In this document: positions 32,499 through 39,889 of the stretch, piece after piece
Position numbering within the stretch: position 1 is the stretch's first letter
Layout: the number at the start of each line of letters is the position of its first letter
From: a virus
Virus record (IMG/VR): IMGVR_UViG_3300023184_000079
Coordinates: 17,645-81,644 of that record
Direction: 5' to 3' (one strand)
Length of the DNA stretch: 64,000 nt
The notes under the pieces: model-generated
Databases searched by the model: none
Told to the model about the DNA's origin: nothing
What the model saw: the letters and a program-made list of their open reading frames with translations, nothing else
Translations under genes and position numbers: made by a program

Positions 32499-33419
32499 TT
32501 ACTGCTTTTCGATTTTCTTCTGAGCCTTGGCCTTGGCTTCGGCGGCGACGGCTTCAGGCGTGGTCCCAATCTTCTGAGCGATTGCCGACACAACCCAAGC
32601 CTCGTTTTCGACGGTCCACGCCCGATCCGTCAGGGCGTAGTCCGAATCCCAAGCGTGAGCATCGCTGACCTCGCGGAGCCAAGTCTTGGCCTGAGCCAGC
32701 GTCGTGATCTGCTCCTTGCGGGTGTACTCTCCGCGCTCCGTCATCTGAGGAGCGCCGTGCAGCGTAGTGGTCGAACCATCGGGCAGGAGCGCCTTTTCCA
32801 ACTTCTTGGCGAGCCGCTCTGCCTTGCAGCGGGCGGCCTCTTCGCGCGCCGCGATCTTTGCGACCGGCAAACCATCCGTCCACTCGGTCGGGGCCGACGG
32901 GTAGCAGACGGAGCAAAGCACCTTGCCCCAGTCAGCGACGGCCTCTGCCTCAGTCCTGTCGCTGAGGTGGGTGAGCCACTGGTAGTCGGTCGTGTCGTAA
33001 CACGTCGAGCAGTGCATCGACTCGTGGATGTGGCCGTTGGTGTTCGTGACAAAAAAGTAGCGCGACCACCTCCATTCGTACCACACTATGTGCAGTTCAG
33101 TCTGTTCTGCGCGGAGGGCGCTCATTTCGTCTGCCATGACGCGGTACTTGGCGGCGGCACTCTGCCGCCAAGAATCGGCAGACGATTCGCAGGTTGCGAC
33201 GGCCTCGGCGAACGTCATCTGCCATTGGCGCTCGGGGCGTCGGCCATACGTGTCGGTACGCTCGGGCGCGACTTTCTTGTCCCCGGCGCAATCGTGGATC
33301 TGGTCGGCCTGCCAACCCATCGTCTGGGTGAGCCGGTACTGCATCTCTGCAAGTTCTGCGAGTCGCGTGTCGATTTCTACGATGCGCTCGCGAGTCGGTT
33401 TTGTGGTGAGTGTGCTCAT
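32499..33419 (-). CDS. Conserved actinophage-type protein with Cys motifs
   Basis: 306 aa. Helical N-terminal 110 residues, then WSRYFFVTNTNGHIHESMHC, STCYDTTDYQWLTHLSDRTE and WGKVLCSVCYPSAPTEWTDG. This HxH...C-x2-C...C-x2-C pattern recurs in many actinophage proteins of unknown function and probably binds zinc. C-terminal part is helical and Lys/Ala-rich. Own leaderless promoter. Confidence 0.75.
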   Translation of the reverse strand: MSTLTTKPTRERIVEIDTRLAELAEMQYRLTQTMGWQADQIHDCAGDKKVAPERTDTYGRRPERQWQMTFAEAVATCESSADSWRQSAAAKYRVMADEMSALRAEQTELHIVWYEWRWSRYFFVTNTNGHIHESMHCSTCYDTTDYQWLTHLSDRTEAEAVADWGKVLCSVCYPSAPTEWTDGLPVAKIAAREEAARCKAERLAKKLEKALLPDGSTTTLHGAPQMTERGEYTRKEQITTLAQAKTWLREVSDAHAWDSDYALTDRAWTVENEAWVVSAIAQKIGTTPEAVAAEAKAKAQKKIEKQ

Positions 33420-33421
33420 GT

Positions 33422-33613
33422 CTAAAGACTACTACCTTTCGGGTCGGATGTCAAGTTGAGATTGTGTTTAGTGATTTTTGCAGTTTTTCGGCGGTAGTGA
33501 TTTATTGCTTTTTTCTTGCTGGCGAACCAACGTTCGCTTATCACTTCGCCGCCGCCGTCGCACAGGCGCACGACGTAAACGTCGTCAATGCGTAACACCT
33601 GATACACCCTCAC
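33422..33613 (-). CDS. Small protein whose end encodes the next promoter
   Basis: 63 aa with GTG start at 33613 overlapping the upstream stop (GTGA). VYQVLRIDDVYVVRLCDGGG suggests a small beta fold. The C-terminal NLNLTSDPKGSSL is simply the early-promoter repeat read as protein, so the gene and promoter share DNA. Confidence 0.55.
   Translation of the reverse strand: MRVYQVLRIDDVYVVRLCDGGGEVISERWFASKKKAINHYRRKTAKITKHNLNLTSDPKGSSL
33426..33454 (-). promoter_or_regulatory. Early promoter, leaderless type
   Basis: TTGACA-17 nt-TAGTCT, 6 nt, then ATG 33419. Lies inside the 3' end of the preceding gene. Confidence 0.75.
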
Positions 33614-34410
33614 CCCACCATCGTCATGGGGTGAGGGACCGGCACGGTGTTGGGCTTGCGAATCGCCTCAATCGCAGCAAGGGTCGCTTGCGCCTCCTCC
33701 GTCCACGCCTTCTGCGCCGCCGTAACCCTCTCCGGGGCGTCAGCGGTGATGCGGAACAGATCGCCGCCAACAGCCACGCCGTTGGTGGTGCCCACCATGA
33801 TGCGGGGATTCTTGCGCCACACCGGTAGCGTCCAGCCCGTGTTCGGCAGCGTCAGGCTGCCCACGGTGTCGTGCAGACCCTCGTTCTTGCGAGCCTCCAC
33901 CTCCCACGGCAGGCTTTCGTACCGCGCGTGAGCAGCGCCGGAACGCTGCGTGCTCTTGGCACGGCTGTCGCGGAGCGCCGTCTGGTACTTCTTGTGGAAC
34001 AGGGGGTCTCGCTCCGCCTGCGCCGCGTGGGTCAACTCATGCCACAGGACGCGGGACGCCTGATCGTCGGTCAGCCGCGCGCTGACGGTGATGTAGTGAT
34101 AGGTCGTGACAGGCTCGGCAGCCGCGTTCAGTTGGCATCCCAACCTCGTACCCTTGTACGCACCCAGCAGGCGCACGCCCTTGGAGCGGCGGACGTAGAC
34201 CGGGCGAACAAGACCGAAGTGCTTGACGGCAGCGGCGAGCATGTCGTCGTCCAAGCGCCACGGGGCGCTGTTGCCAGACTTCGCGCGCTGGCGGTTGTCG
34301 CGGCAGTCGGGGCACTTGGTGACGGGCCGACCGCGCTTGCCGGTCAACTGAATCACGTTAGTGCAGCCGTCGGTCGCGCAGGTCTTGGTGGTGTCGGTGG
34401 TGGTGTTCAT
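33610..34410 (-). CDS. Zinc-finger and HExxH metallopeptidase-like protein
   Basis: 266 aa from ATG 34410, fixed by the promoter spacing. N-terminal CATDGCTNVIQLTGKRGRPV and KCPDCRD form a zinc ribbon with an AT-hook-like GKRGRP. Residues about 145-165 (SRVLWHELTHAAQAERDPLF) contain HELTH, the HExxH zinc-protease motif, and SLPWEVEA further on could supply the third ligand Glu, as in SprT-like and minigluzincin families. DNA-associated protease activity is inferred. Confidence 0.7.
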   Translation of the reverse strand: MNTTTDTTKTCATDGCTNVIQLTGKRGRPVTKCPDCRDNRQRAKSGNSAPWRLDDDMLAAAVKHFGLVRPVYVRRSKGVRLLGAYKGTRLGCQLNAAAEPVTTYHYITVSARLTDDQASRVLWHELTHAAQAERDPLFHKKYQTALRDSRAKSTQRSGAAHARYESLPWEVEARKNEGLHDTVGSLTLPNTGWTLPVWRKNPRIMVGTTNGVAVGGDLFRITADAPERVTAAQKAWTEEAQATLAAIEAIRKPNTVPVPHPMTMVG

Positions 34411-34417
34411 AAAAGTG

Positions 34418-34446
34418 ATCTTACTACCTTTCGGTCGGGATGTCAA
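34418..34446 (-). promoter_or_regulatory. Early promoter, leaderless type
   Basis: TTGACA-17 nt-TAAGAT, 7 nt, then ATG 34410. Confidence 0.75.
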
Positions 34447-34765
34447 GGGGATTTGTGTTACGATTGCGTTTGGCTACAGTCGCAATGACATCGCGCATCG
34501 TGTCGGCGGAAGCGATCAGAGTACCATCGGACCACGCCTCCCAGCCGTAGTGCTCGCAGGAGCCGCGACCCGCCGAATAACCGGGCCACGTCGTCTTGTA
34601 AACGACGACGGGCAGCAGGTCCGCCTTGGGCACGTAGGCGATGCGCGACGAAAGACTGCCCAGCATAGTCTCCTTCTTTCCGGGGTAAGCCTGAGCCACC
34701 CCCCATTCGGCCTGCTTCCACGCCTTCCGGTCGGAGAGGTCAGTAGTGATGGTGTCGTTGTTCAT
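34424..34765 (-). CDS. Unrecognised early protein
   Basis: 113 aa. MLGSLSSRIAYVPKADLLPV and YGWEAWSDGTLIASADTMRD suggest a small alpha/beta fold; no family recognised. Its last codons overlap the promoter of the next gene. Confidence 0.6.
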   Translation of the reverse strand: MNNDTITTDLSDRKAWKQAEWGVAQAYPGKKETMLGSLSSRIAYVPKADLLPVVVYKTTWPGYSAGRGSCEHYGWEAWSDGTLIASADTMRDVIATVAKRNRNTNPLDIPTER

Positions 34766-34771
34766 GTCTAC

Positions 34772-34800
34772 AGACTACATTCTTTCGGGTTGAATGTCAA
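34772..34800 (-). promoter_or_regulatory. Early promoter, leaderless type
   Basis: TTGACA-17 nt-TAGTCT, 6 nt, then ATG 34765. Confidence 0.75.
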
Positions 34801-34823
34801 GGGGATTTGTGTTACGATTGCGT

Positions 34824-35150
34824 TTACCGCGCCGGAGCCGCGCAGAAGCGGCCCGTGGTCCGGCAGCGCCAGCAGACGCGCTTGCCACAGCCGCAGGTGC
34901 AGAGGGTGCCGGAGCGGTCGTAGACAGCGGCGCAGCCGCCGACGACGTGCGCGCCTTGCTCGCGCATGGCATGGCCGATGCGCTTGATGGCCGTCTTACG
35001 GTCTAGCGCAGCGAGAGCCTGCACGTCCGCCGTGGGGCGGCGCTTGACCGGGCTAGCCGTGTGGATACGGAAGGTCGTCGGGTCTGCTGCCAACGCAAGT
35101 GCGCGGTGGGAGAAGCCGGAGCCGGGGCGGTTGGTGTTCTTGATCTTCAT
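34824..35150 (-). CDS. Small protein with C-terminal Cys cluster
   Basis: 108 aa. Basic N terminus and a C-terminal CTCGCGKRVCWRCRTTGRFC, eight Cys-rich residues likely to bind zinc. Own leaderless promoter. Resembles small actinophage zinc proteins only in style. Confidence 0.6.
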   Translation of the reverse strand: MKIKNTNRPGSGFSHRALALAADPTTFRIHTASPVKRRPTADVQALAALDRKTAIKRIGHAMREQGAHVVGGCAAVYDRSGTLCTCGCGKRVCWRCRTTGRFCAAPAR

Positions 35151-35156
35151 ACTTAG

Positions 35157-35185
35157 AGACTACTACATTTTGGGTCAGATGTCAA
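35157..35185 (-). promoter_or_regulatory. Early promoter, leaderless type
   Basis: TTGACA-17 nt-TAGTCT, 6 nt, then ATG 35150. Confidence 0.75.
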
Positions 35186-35209
35186 GAGGTCATAACATAA
35201 ACTCAACAC

Positions 35210-35238
35210 TTGACAAATGCCCGATTCTTTGCTACAGT
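35210..35238 (+). promoter_or_regulatory. Plus-strand promoter opposing the early genes
   Basis: TTGACA-17 nt-TACAGT on the plus strand, followed after 7 nt by an ATG. Could drive a tiny leaderless ORF or an antisense RNA into the gene at 35334. Confidence 0.55.
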
Positions 35239-35245
35239 GTGTATA

Positions 35246-35287
35246 ATGAAGAGAGTGCGCCTAAAAAAGTCGATTTATACAAACTAA
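35246..35287 (+). CDS. Possible 13-residue leaderless peptide
   Basis: ATG placed 7 nt after a plus-strand -10 box; codes for the basic peptide MKRVRLKKSIYTN and stops at TAA beside the oppositely oriented terminator. The spacing copies the leaderless promoters of the region. Could equally be chance within an antisense transcript. Confidence 0.25.
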   Translation: MKRVRLKKSIYTN

Positions 35288-35320
35288 AAAAAAAAGAAGG
35301 GCGGAGCCGAAGCCCCGCCC
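35286..35320 (-). terminator. Rho-independent terminator
   Basis: Minus strand GGGCGGGGC TTCG GCTCCGCCC followed by TTC and a run of ten T. Ends the 170-aa gene transcript. Confidence 0.9.
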
Positions 35321-35333
35321 CTCCGTCCAATCG

Positions 35334-35846
35334 TTACACCCGGTTCGCGCACACCGGGCCGATGCCCCGGTCAATGGACTCGGGATCGGTCAGAGTGCGA
35401 CCGCAGATCGCGCAGACCCCGAAGCGGGCACCAAACTCCTGCGCCTGCTGCATCGTGATGCGGTTAGCCAGCGACAGGAGTCGCACGGCACCGGGCGCGT
35501 ACTCCCATCCCAACACATCAGTGCGTAAGACCTTGGCATACAGATTGCCGCTCGTGCGCGACCTCTGCACCTTGTACACGGCCTCCTCTCTCATGTAGCA
35601 GCCCTCCGCCAGCGGCTCCACAGCGGGAGCAGCGGCACGGGCCTCGCGGCGCACCGCCGCCAGACCAGCCTTGAGGAGGTCAATGGTGTTGGGCGGAAAA
35701 GCCACCGTCCACACCGTGGCGGCAGCCTCCAGCGTCGTCGTGATGTCGGCCTCGTCTGTCCCAAGGATGGTCAGGTGCTCGCGCAGAAGGTCGCTGGCAA
35801 ACTTGACCTGCGCGGGAGAGGCGGGGCGGGTGCGGGTGTTGTTCAT
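35334..35846 (-). CDS. DUF6011-like zinc protein
   Basis: 170 aa. Helical N terminus; C-terminal FGVCAICGRTLTDPESIDRG and IGPVCANRV follow the CxxCGRxLTDPxSxxxGxGPxC motif of DUF6011-type phage proteins, presumably zinc-binding. It has its own promoter and a terminator, so it is a single-gene unit. Function unknown. Confidence 0.75.
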   Translation of the reverse strand: MNNTRTRPASPAQVKFASDLLREHLTILGTDEADITTTLEAAATVWTVAFPPNTIDLLKAGLAAVRREARAAAPAVEPLAEGCYMREEAVYKVQRSRTSGNLYAKVLRTDVLGWEYAPGAVRLLSLANRITMQQAQEFGARFGVCAICGRTLTDPESIDRGIGPVCANRV

Positions 35847-35852
35847 GTCTGT

Positions 35853-35881
35853 AGACTATCTACTCTCTGTGAGAATGTCAA
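35853..35881 (-). promoter_or_regulatory. Early promoter, leaderless type
   Basis: TTGACA-17 nt-TAGTCT, 6 nt, then ATG 35846. The spacer is diverged from other family members while both boxes are kept. Confidence 0.75.
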
Positions 35882-35949
35882 GGTGATTCATGTTAGGATT
35901 GTGTTTACTCTGCTAGGGCGGCGGAGCCGCCCCGCGCGGGGGGTCAGGG

Positions 35950-36318
35950 TCAGGCGACCCTTGCGACCGCCCAGACGTACTCCGCAGCCTCGTCTCGCGT
36001 CCAGCCCCGAGCGGCGTACTCCGGGGCGAAGCGGTCGTCGTCGTCTAGCCCGTCGATCTGCCACAGGCTGTCCGCCAGAGTCAGCCCCGACAAGCCAGCC
36101 GTGTCCTCGTCGTGACAGACCGCGAGGGTGGCGGAGTCGTACCAGCCGTTTTGCGACACGCCGGGGCAACCGGACAGCGCCTGCAGGGCAGAGATGAGGC
36201 TGCCGCCGAACAGGAAGTCTGCGACCTCCTGAGCCGTGACGGCAAAGCCGGTGATCTTAGACTGACAGGCGGTGCCGACGTAGTGGGCCACGTCGGCAGG
36301 CTGCATATACTTGCTCAT
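35950..36318 (-). CDS. Unrecognised early protein
   Basis: 122 aa. Helical N-terminal part (KITGFAVTAQEVADFLFGGS), then an acidic middle (IDGLDDDDRFAPEYAARGWT). Third gene of a coupled three-gene unit. A GC-rich hairpin (about 35910-35930) follows it but has no T-run. Confidence 0.6.
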   Translation of the reverse strand: MSKYMQPADVAHYVGTACQSKITGFAVTAQEVADFLFGGSLISALQALSGCPGVSQNGWYDSATLAVCHDEDTAGLSGLTLADSLWQIDGLDDDDRFAPEYAARGWTRDEAAEYVWAVARVA

Positions 36319-36638
36319 GCTGTCTGCTCCTTGGTTGCGTAAGCGATTGCGGCAAGTGCCGCACGCTTGGTATCAAACACATCGCTTAGTCCGTAGCCGA
36401 CTGCTCGGTCGCCGGTCGTGGTGTCCAAGATGTACCAGTCAAAACGCTCCACGTCGTGCCACGAGTGACAGCCTCGTCCGCTGATCTTGCCTGCGACGAT
36501 CCGGTTGCCGTCAATGTTGGTTAGCCAGCGGAATCGGCGCTCGTTGCGATGTAGTGTCTCGCACTTCTCGTGTTCGCATGGGGTAGACCACTCGTTGCGA
36601 TCAGGGACGTATCGGTTTGTGGTGGTGGTTATGCTCAT
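36315..36638 (-). CDS. Unrecognised early protein
   Basis: 107 aa. CEHEKCETLHRNERRFRWLT may bind metal; the rest is a mixed fold. ATGA overlaps at both ends place it in the middle of a three-gene unit. Confidence 0.6.
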   Translation of the reverse strand: MSITTTTNRYVPDRNEWSTPCEHEKCETLHRNERRFRWLTNIDGNRIVAGKISGRGCHSWHDVERFDWYILDTTTGDRAVGYGLSDVFDTKRAALAAIAYATKEQTA

Positions 36639-36922
36639 GCCGTCACCTCCACCGCAACCCAGATGCCGTCGGAGCGGTAGGTGAAGGTCTGCCCGTCGTG
36701 GAAGGCGGCGATGCGGCTGCGAATGCCGCGCAGGCGCTTCACTTCGGCGGCGACGTAGGCGCGAGGGGTCAGGTAGCGGTAGCCGTCGAAGATCTCGTTG
36801 TCGTCGCGGTGGCGGAAGGCGTAGGCAATATGAGCCTCGCTGATCTCCGCGTACATGGCGTCAGTCTCCGCGTCCGCCGCGTTGTAGGTGATGGTGTTGT
36901 TGTCGTTCATGCGATTGCTCAT
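36635..36922 (-). CDS. Unrecognised early protein
   Basis: 95 aa; acidic N terminus and a helical middle (LTPRAYVAAEVKRLRGIRSR). First gene of a three-gene unit behind a leaderless promoter, which places the start at 36922 rather than at the later ATG. Confidence 0.6.
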   Translation of the reverse strand: MSNRMNDNNTITYNAADAETDAMYAEISEAHIAYAFRHRDDNEIFDGYRYLTPRAYVAAEVKRLRGIRSRIAAFHDGQTFTYRSDGIWVAVEVTA

Positions 36923-36928
36923 GTCTAA

Positions 36929-36957
36929 AGACTACTACCTTTCGGGTCGGATGTCAA
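36929..36957 (-). promoter_or_regulatory. Early promoter, leaderless type
   Basis: TTGACA-17 nt-TAGTCT, 6 nt, then ATG 36922. Confidence 0.75.
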
Positions 36958-36958
36958 G

Positions 36959-37228
36959 TTAAGATTGTGTTGGGCGGTAGTGATCGTCTTGGCACTCTTC
37001 GCACCACTGCTCCGGTGCTGCCATCCACGAGACGGCATTGGCCTGCGTCTCAAACTGCATGATCGTGCTGTGCTGCTCGCAGATCAGAGTCCACGGCAGG
37101 TCGGGGTCGCAAGCCTGTTCGGCGCTGCTGACCAGCACGACGAGCGTGCCCGTGCTGCGCGCGAAAGAGGCGCGGCGGAAGCCGCAGTAGGTGCGAGCCT
37201 CCGCAATCGCCTGCTGACGGGCAGTCAC
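36959..37228 (-). CDS. Unrecognised small protein
   Basis: 89 aa with GTG start at 37228 overlapping the previous stop as GTGA. TARQQAIAEARTYCGFRRAS, then a beta-rich middle and a C-terminal EQWCEECQDDHY. The longer open frame to 37342 is probably an overlap artefact. Confidence 0.55.
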   Translation of the reverse strand: MTARQQAIAEARTYCGFRRASFARSTGTLVVLVSSAEQACDPDLPWTLICEQHSTIMQFETQANAVSWMAAPEQWCEECQDDHYRPTQS

Positions 37229-37536
37229 GCCCCCACCTCCCAAGCACCGTCGCGGCTGGCATTGGCGACGACGTACAGGATCGCGATGACCTCCGCCGGA
37301 GTCATGTCGGGAACGTACGCGGAGATCACATCGGCGCACCATTCGTTGCCGTCGTTGTCGTTGCCCTCGCCCCAGCCGAAGAGGGCGGCGCGGGACACGA
37401 GGCTACGGAACCGCATCGGCATGCGGTAGACGTAGCCGTCAATCTTGTTGCCAGACGGCTGCCCTTCGACCATGCGGTCGGGGTCGCAGTCAATCAGGTG
37501 GTCAGGGTTCACGGTGTCGTACATGTCTTTGTTCAT
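37225..37536 (-). CDS. Unrecognised early protein
   Basis: 103 aa. VYRMPMRFRSLVSRAALFGW and DMTPAEVIAILYVVANASRD suggest a helical fold. Promoter spacing confirms ATG 37536. Confidence 0.6.
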   Translation of the reverse strand: MNKDMYDTVNPDHLIDCDPDRMVEGQPSGNKIDGYVYRMPMRFRSLVSRAALFGWGEGNDNDGNEWCADVISAYVPDMTPAEVIAILYVVANASRDGAWEVGA

Positions 37537-37542
37537 GTCTGT

Positions 37543-37571
37543 AGACTACTACCTTTCGAGTCAGATGTCAA
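37543..37571 (-). promoter_or_regulatory. Early promoter, leaderless type
   Basis: TTGACA-17 nt-TAGTCT, 6 nt, then ATG 37536. Confidence 0.75.
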
Positions 37572-37640
37572 GGGGATTTGTGTTATTTTTGTGTTTACTC
37601 TACTTGGGCGGCGGAGCCGCCCCGCGCGCGGGGTCAGGCC

Positions 37641-37907
37641 CTAGAGATGTCGAACGCTTGGCTCGGCGTGGTTGATCGTCACGAGATCCGTACCCGTCAC
37701 GATATGCACGGAGTTGAACCTGCCGCGAGCGTTGATTTTGATATGGTTGTTTTGCTCGCGCTCGCGGTAGTAGAAACTGCGGCCATCCTGCCCCATGTAC
37801 TGCCACGGCAGATGCGCTTTGGCAGGCGCGCGTGTGAGGTAGGCGGTGAGGGGCGCGAAGTCGTGCTGCGGGTCGTAGTTCATGGTGTCCTTCGGGTCGT
37901 ATTCCAT
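37641..37907 (-). CDS. Unrecognised small protein
   Basis: 88 aa from ATG 37907, 1 nt after the upstream stop. WQYMGQDGRSFYYREREQNN and INARGRFNSVHIVTGTDLVT look beta-rich. A GC-rich hairpin like the one near 35920 lies downstream (about 37604-37625). Confidence 0.55.
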   Translation of the reverse strand: MEYDPKDTMNYDPQHDFAPLTAYLTRAPAKAHLPWQYMGQDGRSFYYREREQNNHIKINARGRFNSVHIVTGTDLVTINHAEPSVRHL

Positions 37908-37908
37908 T

Positions 37909-38253
37909 TTACTGGCAGTCGCCGCAGAGGGTCTGGGCGCCAGTCCACGCGAGGTTGTCGGTGTCGCCACAGTCGTCGCAGCAGCCGCTGCGAGGAGCCA
38001 TCAGGCCAGCCGAAGGAGCAGCCGGAGTCGTCGTCCACCCATCGGTGAAGTCGAAGATGTAGGCGACCTTGCCGTTACCGAGGTCGCGCTGGTCGAACAC
38101 GTCGCCTAGCGTCACCTGCTTGAGGCCGCCGCTCTTGAGGTGGACGGTGACGTGGCTGCCAACGCCGAAGCCGTGGCCCTGACCATTCTGGACGCGGACG
38201 GCCCAGCCGTCTCCGAATCGGGTAAACGTGCCCTGCGGGTGCTTGGTGCTCAT
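37909..38253 (-). CDS. Protein with C-terminal zinc ribbon
   Basis: 114 aa. N-terminal small beta barrel (RFGDGWAVRVQNGQGHGFGV) and C-terminal CCDDCGDTDNLAW then LCGDC, a zinc ribbon. The first domain could bind nucleic acid; this is a guess. Own leaderless promoter. Confidence 0.6.
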   Translation of the reverse strand: MSTKHPQGTFTRFGDGWAVRVQNGQGHGFGVGSHVTVHLKSGGLKQVTLGDVFDQRDLGNGKVAYIFDFTDGWTTTPAAPSAGLMAPRSGCCDDCGDTDNLAWTGAQTLCGDCQ

Positions 38254-38255
38254 AT

Positions 38256-38498
38256 TTAGAGACTACTACCTTCCGGGTCGGATGTCAAGTTAGGATTGTG
38301 TTTAGTCACAGCAGCGAAGCGGTGATTCTCGCAAGCGGCGATGAACCGCTCGCGGGAGAAATGAACGTTGTCACGGGCGTAGGTGGCCGCGATTTCGTCG
38401 CGCACCGTCTCCCATTCGGACCGGCTGCTGATGGACCAGCGCAGGCACCGGACCGTCTCTGCCATGTCCTCGTAATGTCGCCGGGATAGCGACGACAT
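38256..38498 (-). CDS. Small conserved-type phage protein
   Basis: 80 aa. SRRHYEDMAETVRCLRW, WETVRDEIAATYARDNVHFS, RERFIAACENH match a small helical family frequent in phages, unknown in function. The last residues (NPNLTSDPEGSSL) are the promoter repeat read as protein, as in the gene at 33422. Confidence 0.65.
   Translation of the reverse strand: MSSLSRRHYEDMAETVRCLRWSISSRSEWETVRDEIAATYARDNVHFSRERFIAACENHRFAAVTKHNPNLTSDPEGSSL
38260..38288 (-). promoter_or_regulatory. Early promoter, leaderless type
   Basis: TTGACA-17 nt-TAGTCT, 6 nt, then ATG 38253. Embedded in the 3' end of the preceding gene. Confidence 0.75.
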
Positions 38499-38857
38499 TA
38501 GAGGCGCTCCAGCAGCAGGCGGACCTGCGGGTCAACAGCCACAGCGTTGAGCGCAATCCAGTCGCTGTCAGACTCCGACAGATCCAGCGTGTAGTCGGAG
38601 GCGATGGCGATGCCGCCGAGGTCCGGGTGCTGCTCAACCGTCACAAAGCGAACGCGGTAGGTGCTGTGGTCAAGCCCGTGGGAGTCGCAGCCGCGACCGA
38701 CCAACGTCTCCACAGCCGACCGCAGGGCGGCAAACGTGGTGCCGCGATTGGCGACCTCAGCAATGGCCGTCTGCATACCACGGCTCATCACCTTGGCGGC
38801 TTCAGCGTCCTCTAGGGCTTTGTCGCGCTTGCTCTGGCTCTGATGATTGGCGCTCAC
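38498..38857 (-). CDS. Unrecognised early protein
   Basis: 119 aa. Helical N terminus (DAEAAKVMSRGMQTAIAEVA) and beta-rich C terminus (YRVRFVTVEQHPDLGGIAIA). Overlaps the next start by one base. No family recognised. Confidence 0.6.
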   Translation of the reverse strand: MSANHQSQSKRDKALEDAEAAKVMSRGMQTAIAEVANRGTTFAALRSAVETLVGRGCDSHGLDHSTYRVRFVTVEQHPDLGGIAIASDYTLDLSESDSDWIALNAVAVDPQVRLLLERL

Positions 38858-38859
38858 GC

Positions 38860-39162
38860 CTACACCCCCGTTCCGAAATCGACGTTCTCAAAGCAGGAGG
38901 CGCGGTAGGCGACTTCGCCGATCTGGTCGCAGTAGACGCCGAAGACCTCGCCGTGAATGAAGGTCTGGGTGTCGCGCTTGAAGGTGCGGCGGACGTTGTA
39001 AAGGTCGTTTTCGATGGTGATCTCAACGCGGTAGCCCTTCCCGGCAGGGAGAATGAACGTGTCGTCTTGGACGAACCAACGTCCGCCGCTGATGGCGAGA
39101 AGGTTGCTCCATCCGATCTGGCGCTCAATCGTGCAGGCTTCTGGCTTCGTCAAAATGCTCAT
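38860..39162 (-). CDS. Unrecognised early protein
   Basis: 100 aa from ATG 39162 (ATGA overlap). Beta-rich (GRWFVQDDTFILPAGKGYRV, EITIENDLYNVRRTFKRDTQ). Second gene of the operon behind the 39492 promoter. Confidence 0.6.
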   Translation of the reverse strand: MSILTKPEACTIERQIGWSNLLAISGGRWFVQDDTFILPAGKGYRVEITIENDLYNVRRTFKRDTQTFIHGEVFGVYCDQIGEVAYRASCFENVDFGTGV

Positions 39163-39485
39163 GCCGTCACCTCCTCGCTGCACCACTGGCAGACGCACTG
39201 GATGTCGGCAGGCACGGTCTGGTCAAGGCGCGCGACAACGGTGGCGGGATCAATGCCGATGCCGCGCAGCCAGTGCGCCTGATCGTCTCGCTTGAAGGCG
39301 AGGCGCGCGGCCAAGTTGATCTCGCGCGTCAGCGCGCCCGAATGCGTGGTGCCGGTCAGCGTGGCGATCTGGCGCTTGCAGCGGACGAGCCTGCTCACGA
39401 TGTCGTGGTAGGCAACAACGGCCTGCGCGACGTGGAGGAGATTCTCCGGGGCGATGGTGATGTTCGTGCTCTCGGTCTGGTTCAT
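39159..39485 (-). CDS. Unrecognised early protein, first of the early region
   Basis: 108 aa from ATG 39485, which the -10 box fixes. Helical body (LLHVAQAVVAYHDIVSRLVR) and a C-terminal CVCQWCSEE that could bind metal. First leftward gene after the 0.9-kb gene-free stretch. Confidence 0.65.
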   Translation of the reverse strand: MNQTESTNITIAPENLLHVAQAVVAYHDIVSRLVRCKRQIATLTGTTHSGALTREINLAARLAFKRDDQAHWLRGIGIDPATVVARLDQTVPADIQCVCQWCSEEVTA

Positions 39486-39491
39486 AGGCAC

Positions 39492-39519
39492 AGTATACAC
39501 AACTACGGTCAGATGTCAA
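39492..39519 (-). promoter_or_regulatory. Early promoter, leaderless type
   Basis: TTGACA-16 nt-TATACT, 6 nt, then ATG 39485. The best -10 of the family. Confidence 0.8.
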
Positions 39520-39854
39520 GCCCCATAGGGCAGATTTTTTCTACATATTTTTCAGAGGAACGTACGCACACGCATATAGCATGGGGGCGGGGGGTCTGTC
39601 AAGTACCAACTGTCAATGCCGCCTAGCATACCCTGAACGACATGTCAAGGACTCTAATGCCGAACTGCGGCTGTTCGGGAGAGGGGGGCCGGGTGGGTCC
39701 GGGTCCCATCAAAGACTCAGGACGGACGGTTCTGGCGACATAGCATATATACACTTACTATGTGGCACTATGGCTGGCTGTAAGGTAGATAGGTGATGGC
39801 CGCTCCTAGCATACAGCATAGGCAATGTCAAGTAAGTGAATGAGTAAGTCTTAC
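39520..39854. other. Gene-free region with repeated TTGACA and TAGCATA elements
   Basis: No convincing coding frame. The minus strand holds at least four TTGACA hexamers (complements near 39597, 39613, 39641, 39821), two of them followed 17 nt later by TAGG, plus several copies of TAGCATA or its complement. It separates the leftward early genes from the structured region to the right. An origin or control region is possible; nothing proves it. Confidence 0.4.
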
Positions 39855-39883
39855 TTGACAAACAGGCAGGATTGTGCTATGAT
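39855..39883 (+). promoter_or_regulatory. Plus-strand promoter into the gene-free region
   Basis: TTGACA-17 nt-TATGAT on the plus strand. No gene follows for over 1 kb, so the product would be a noncoding RNA. Confidence 0.65.
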
Positions 39884-39889
39884 ATGGTG

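Noticed and set aside
28500-39300. Long plus-strand open frames opposite the early genes
   Set aside because: They mirror GC-rich coding DNA, lack promoters and ribosome sites, and the minus-strand frames have recognisable proteins, promoters and coupled starts.
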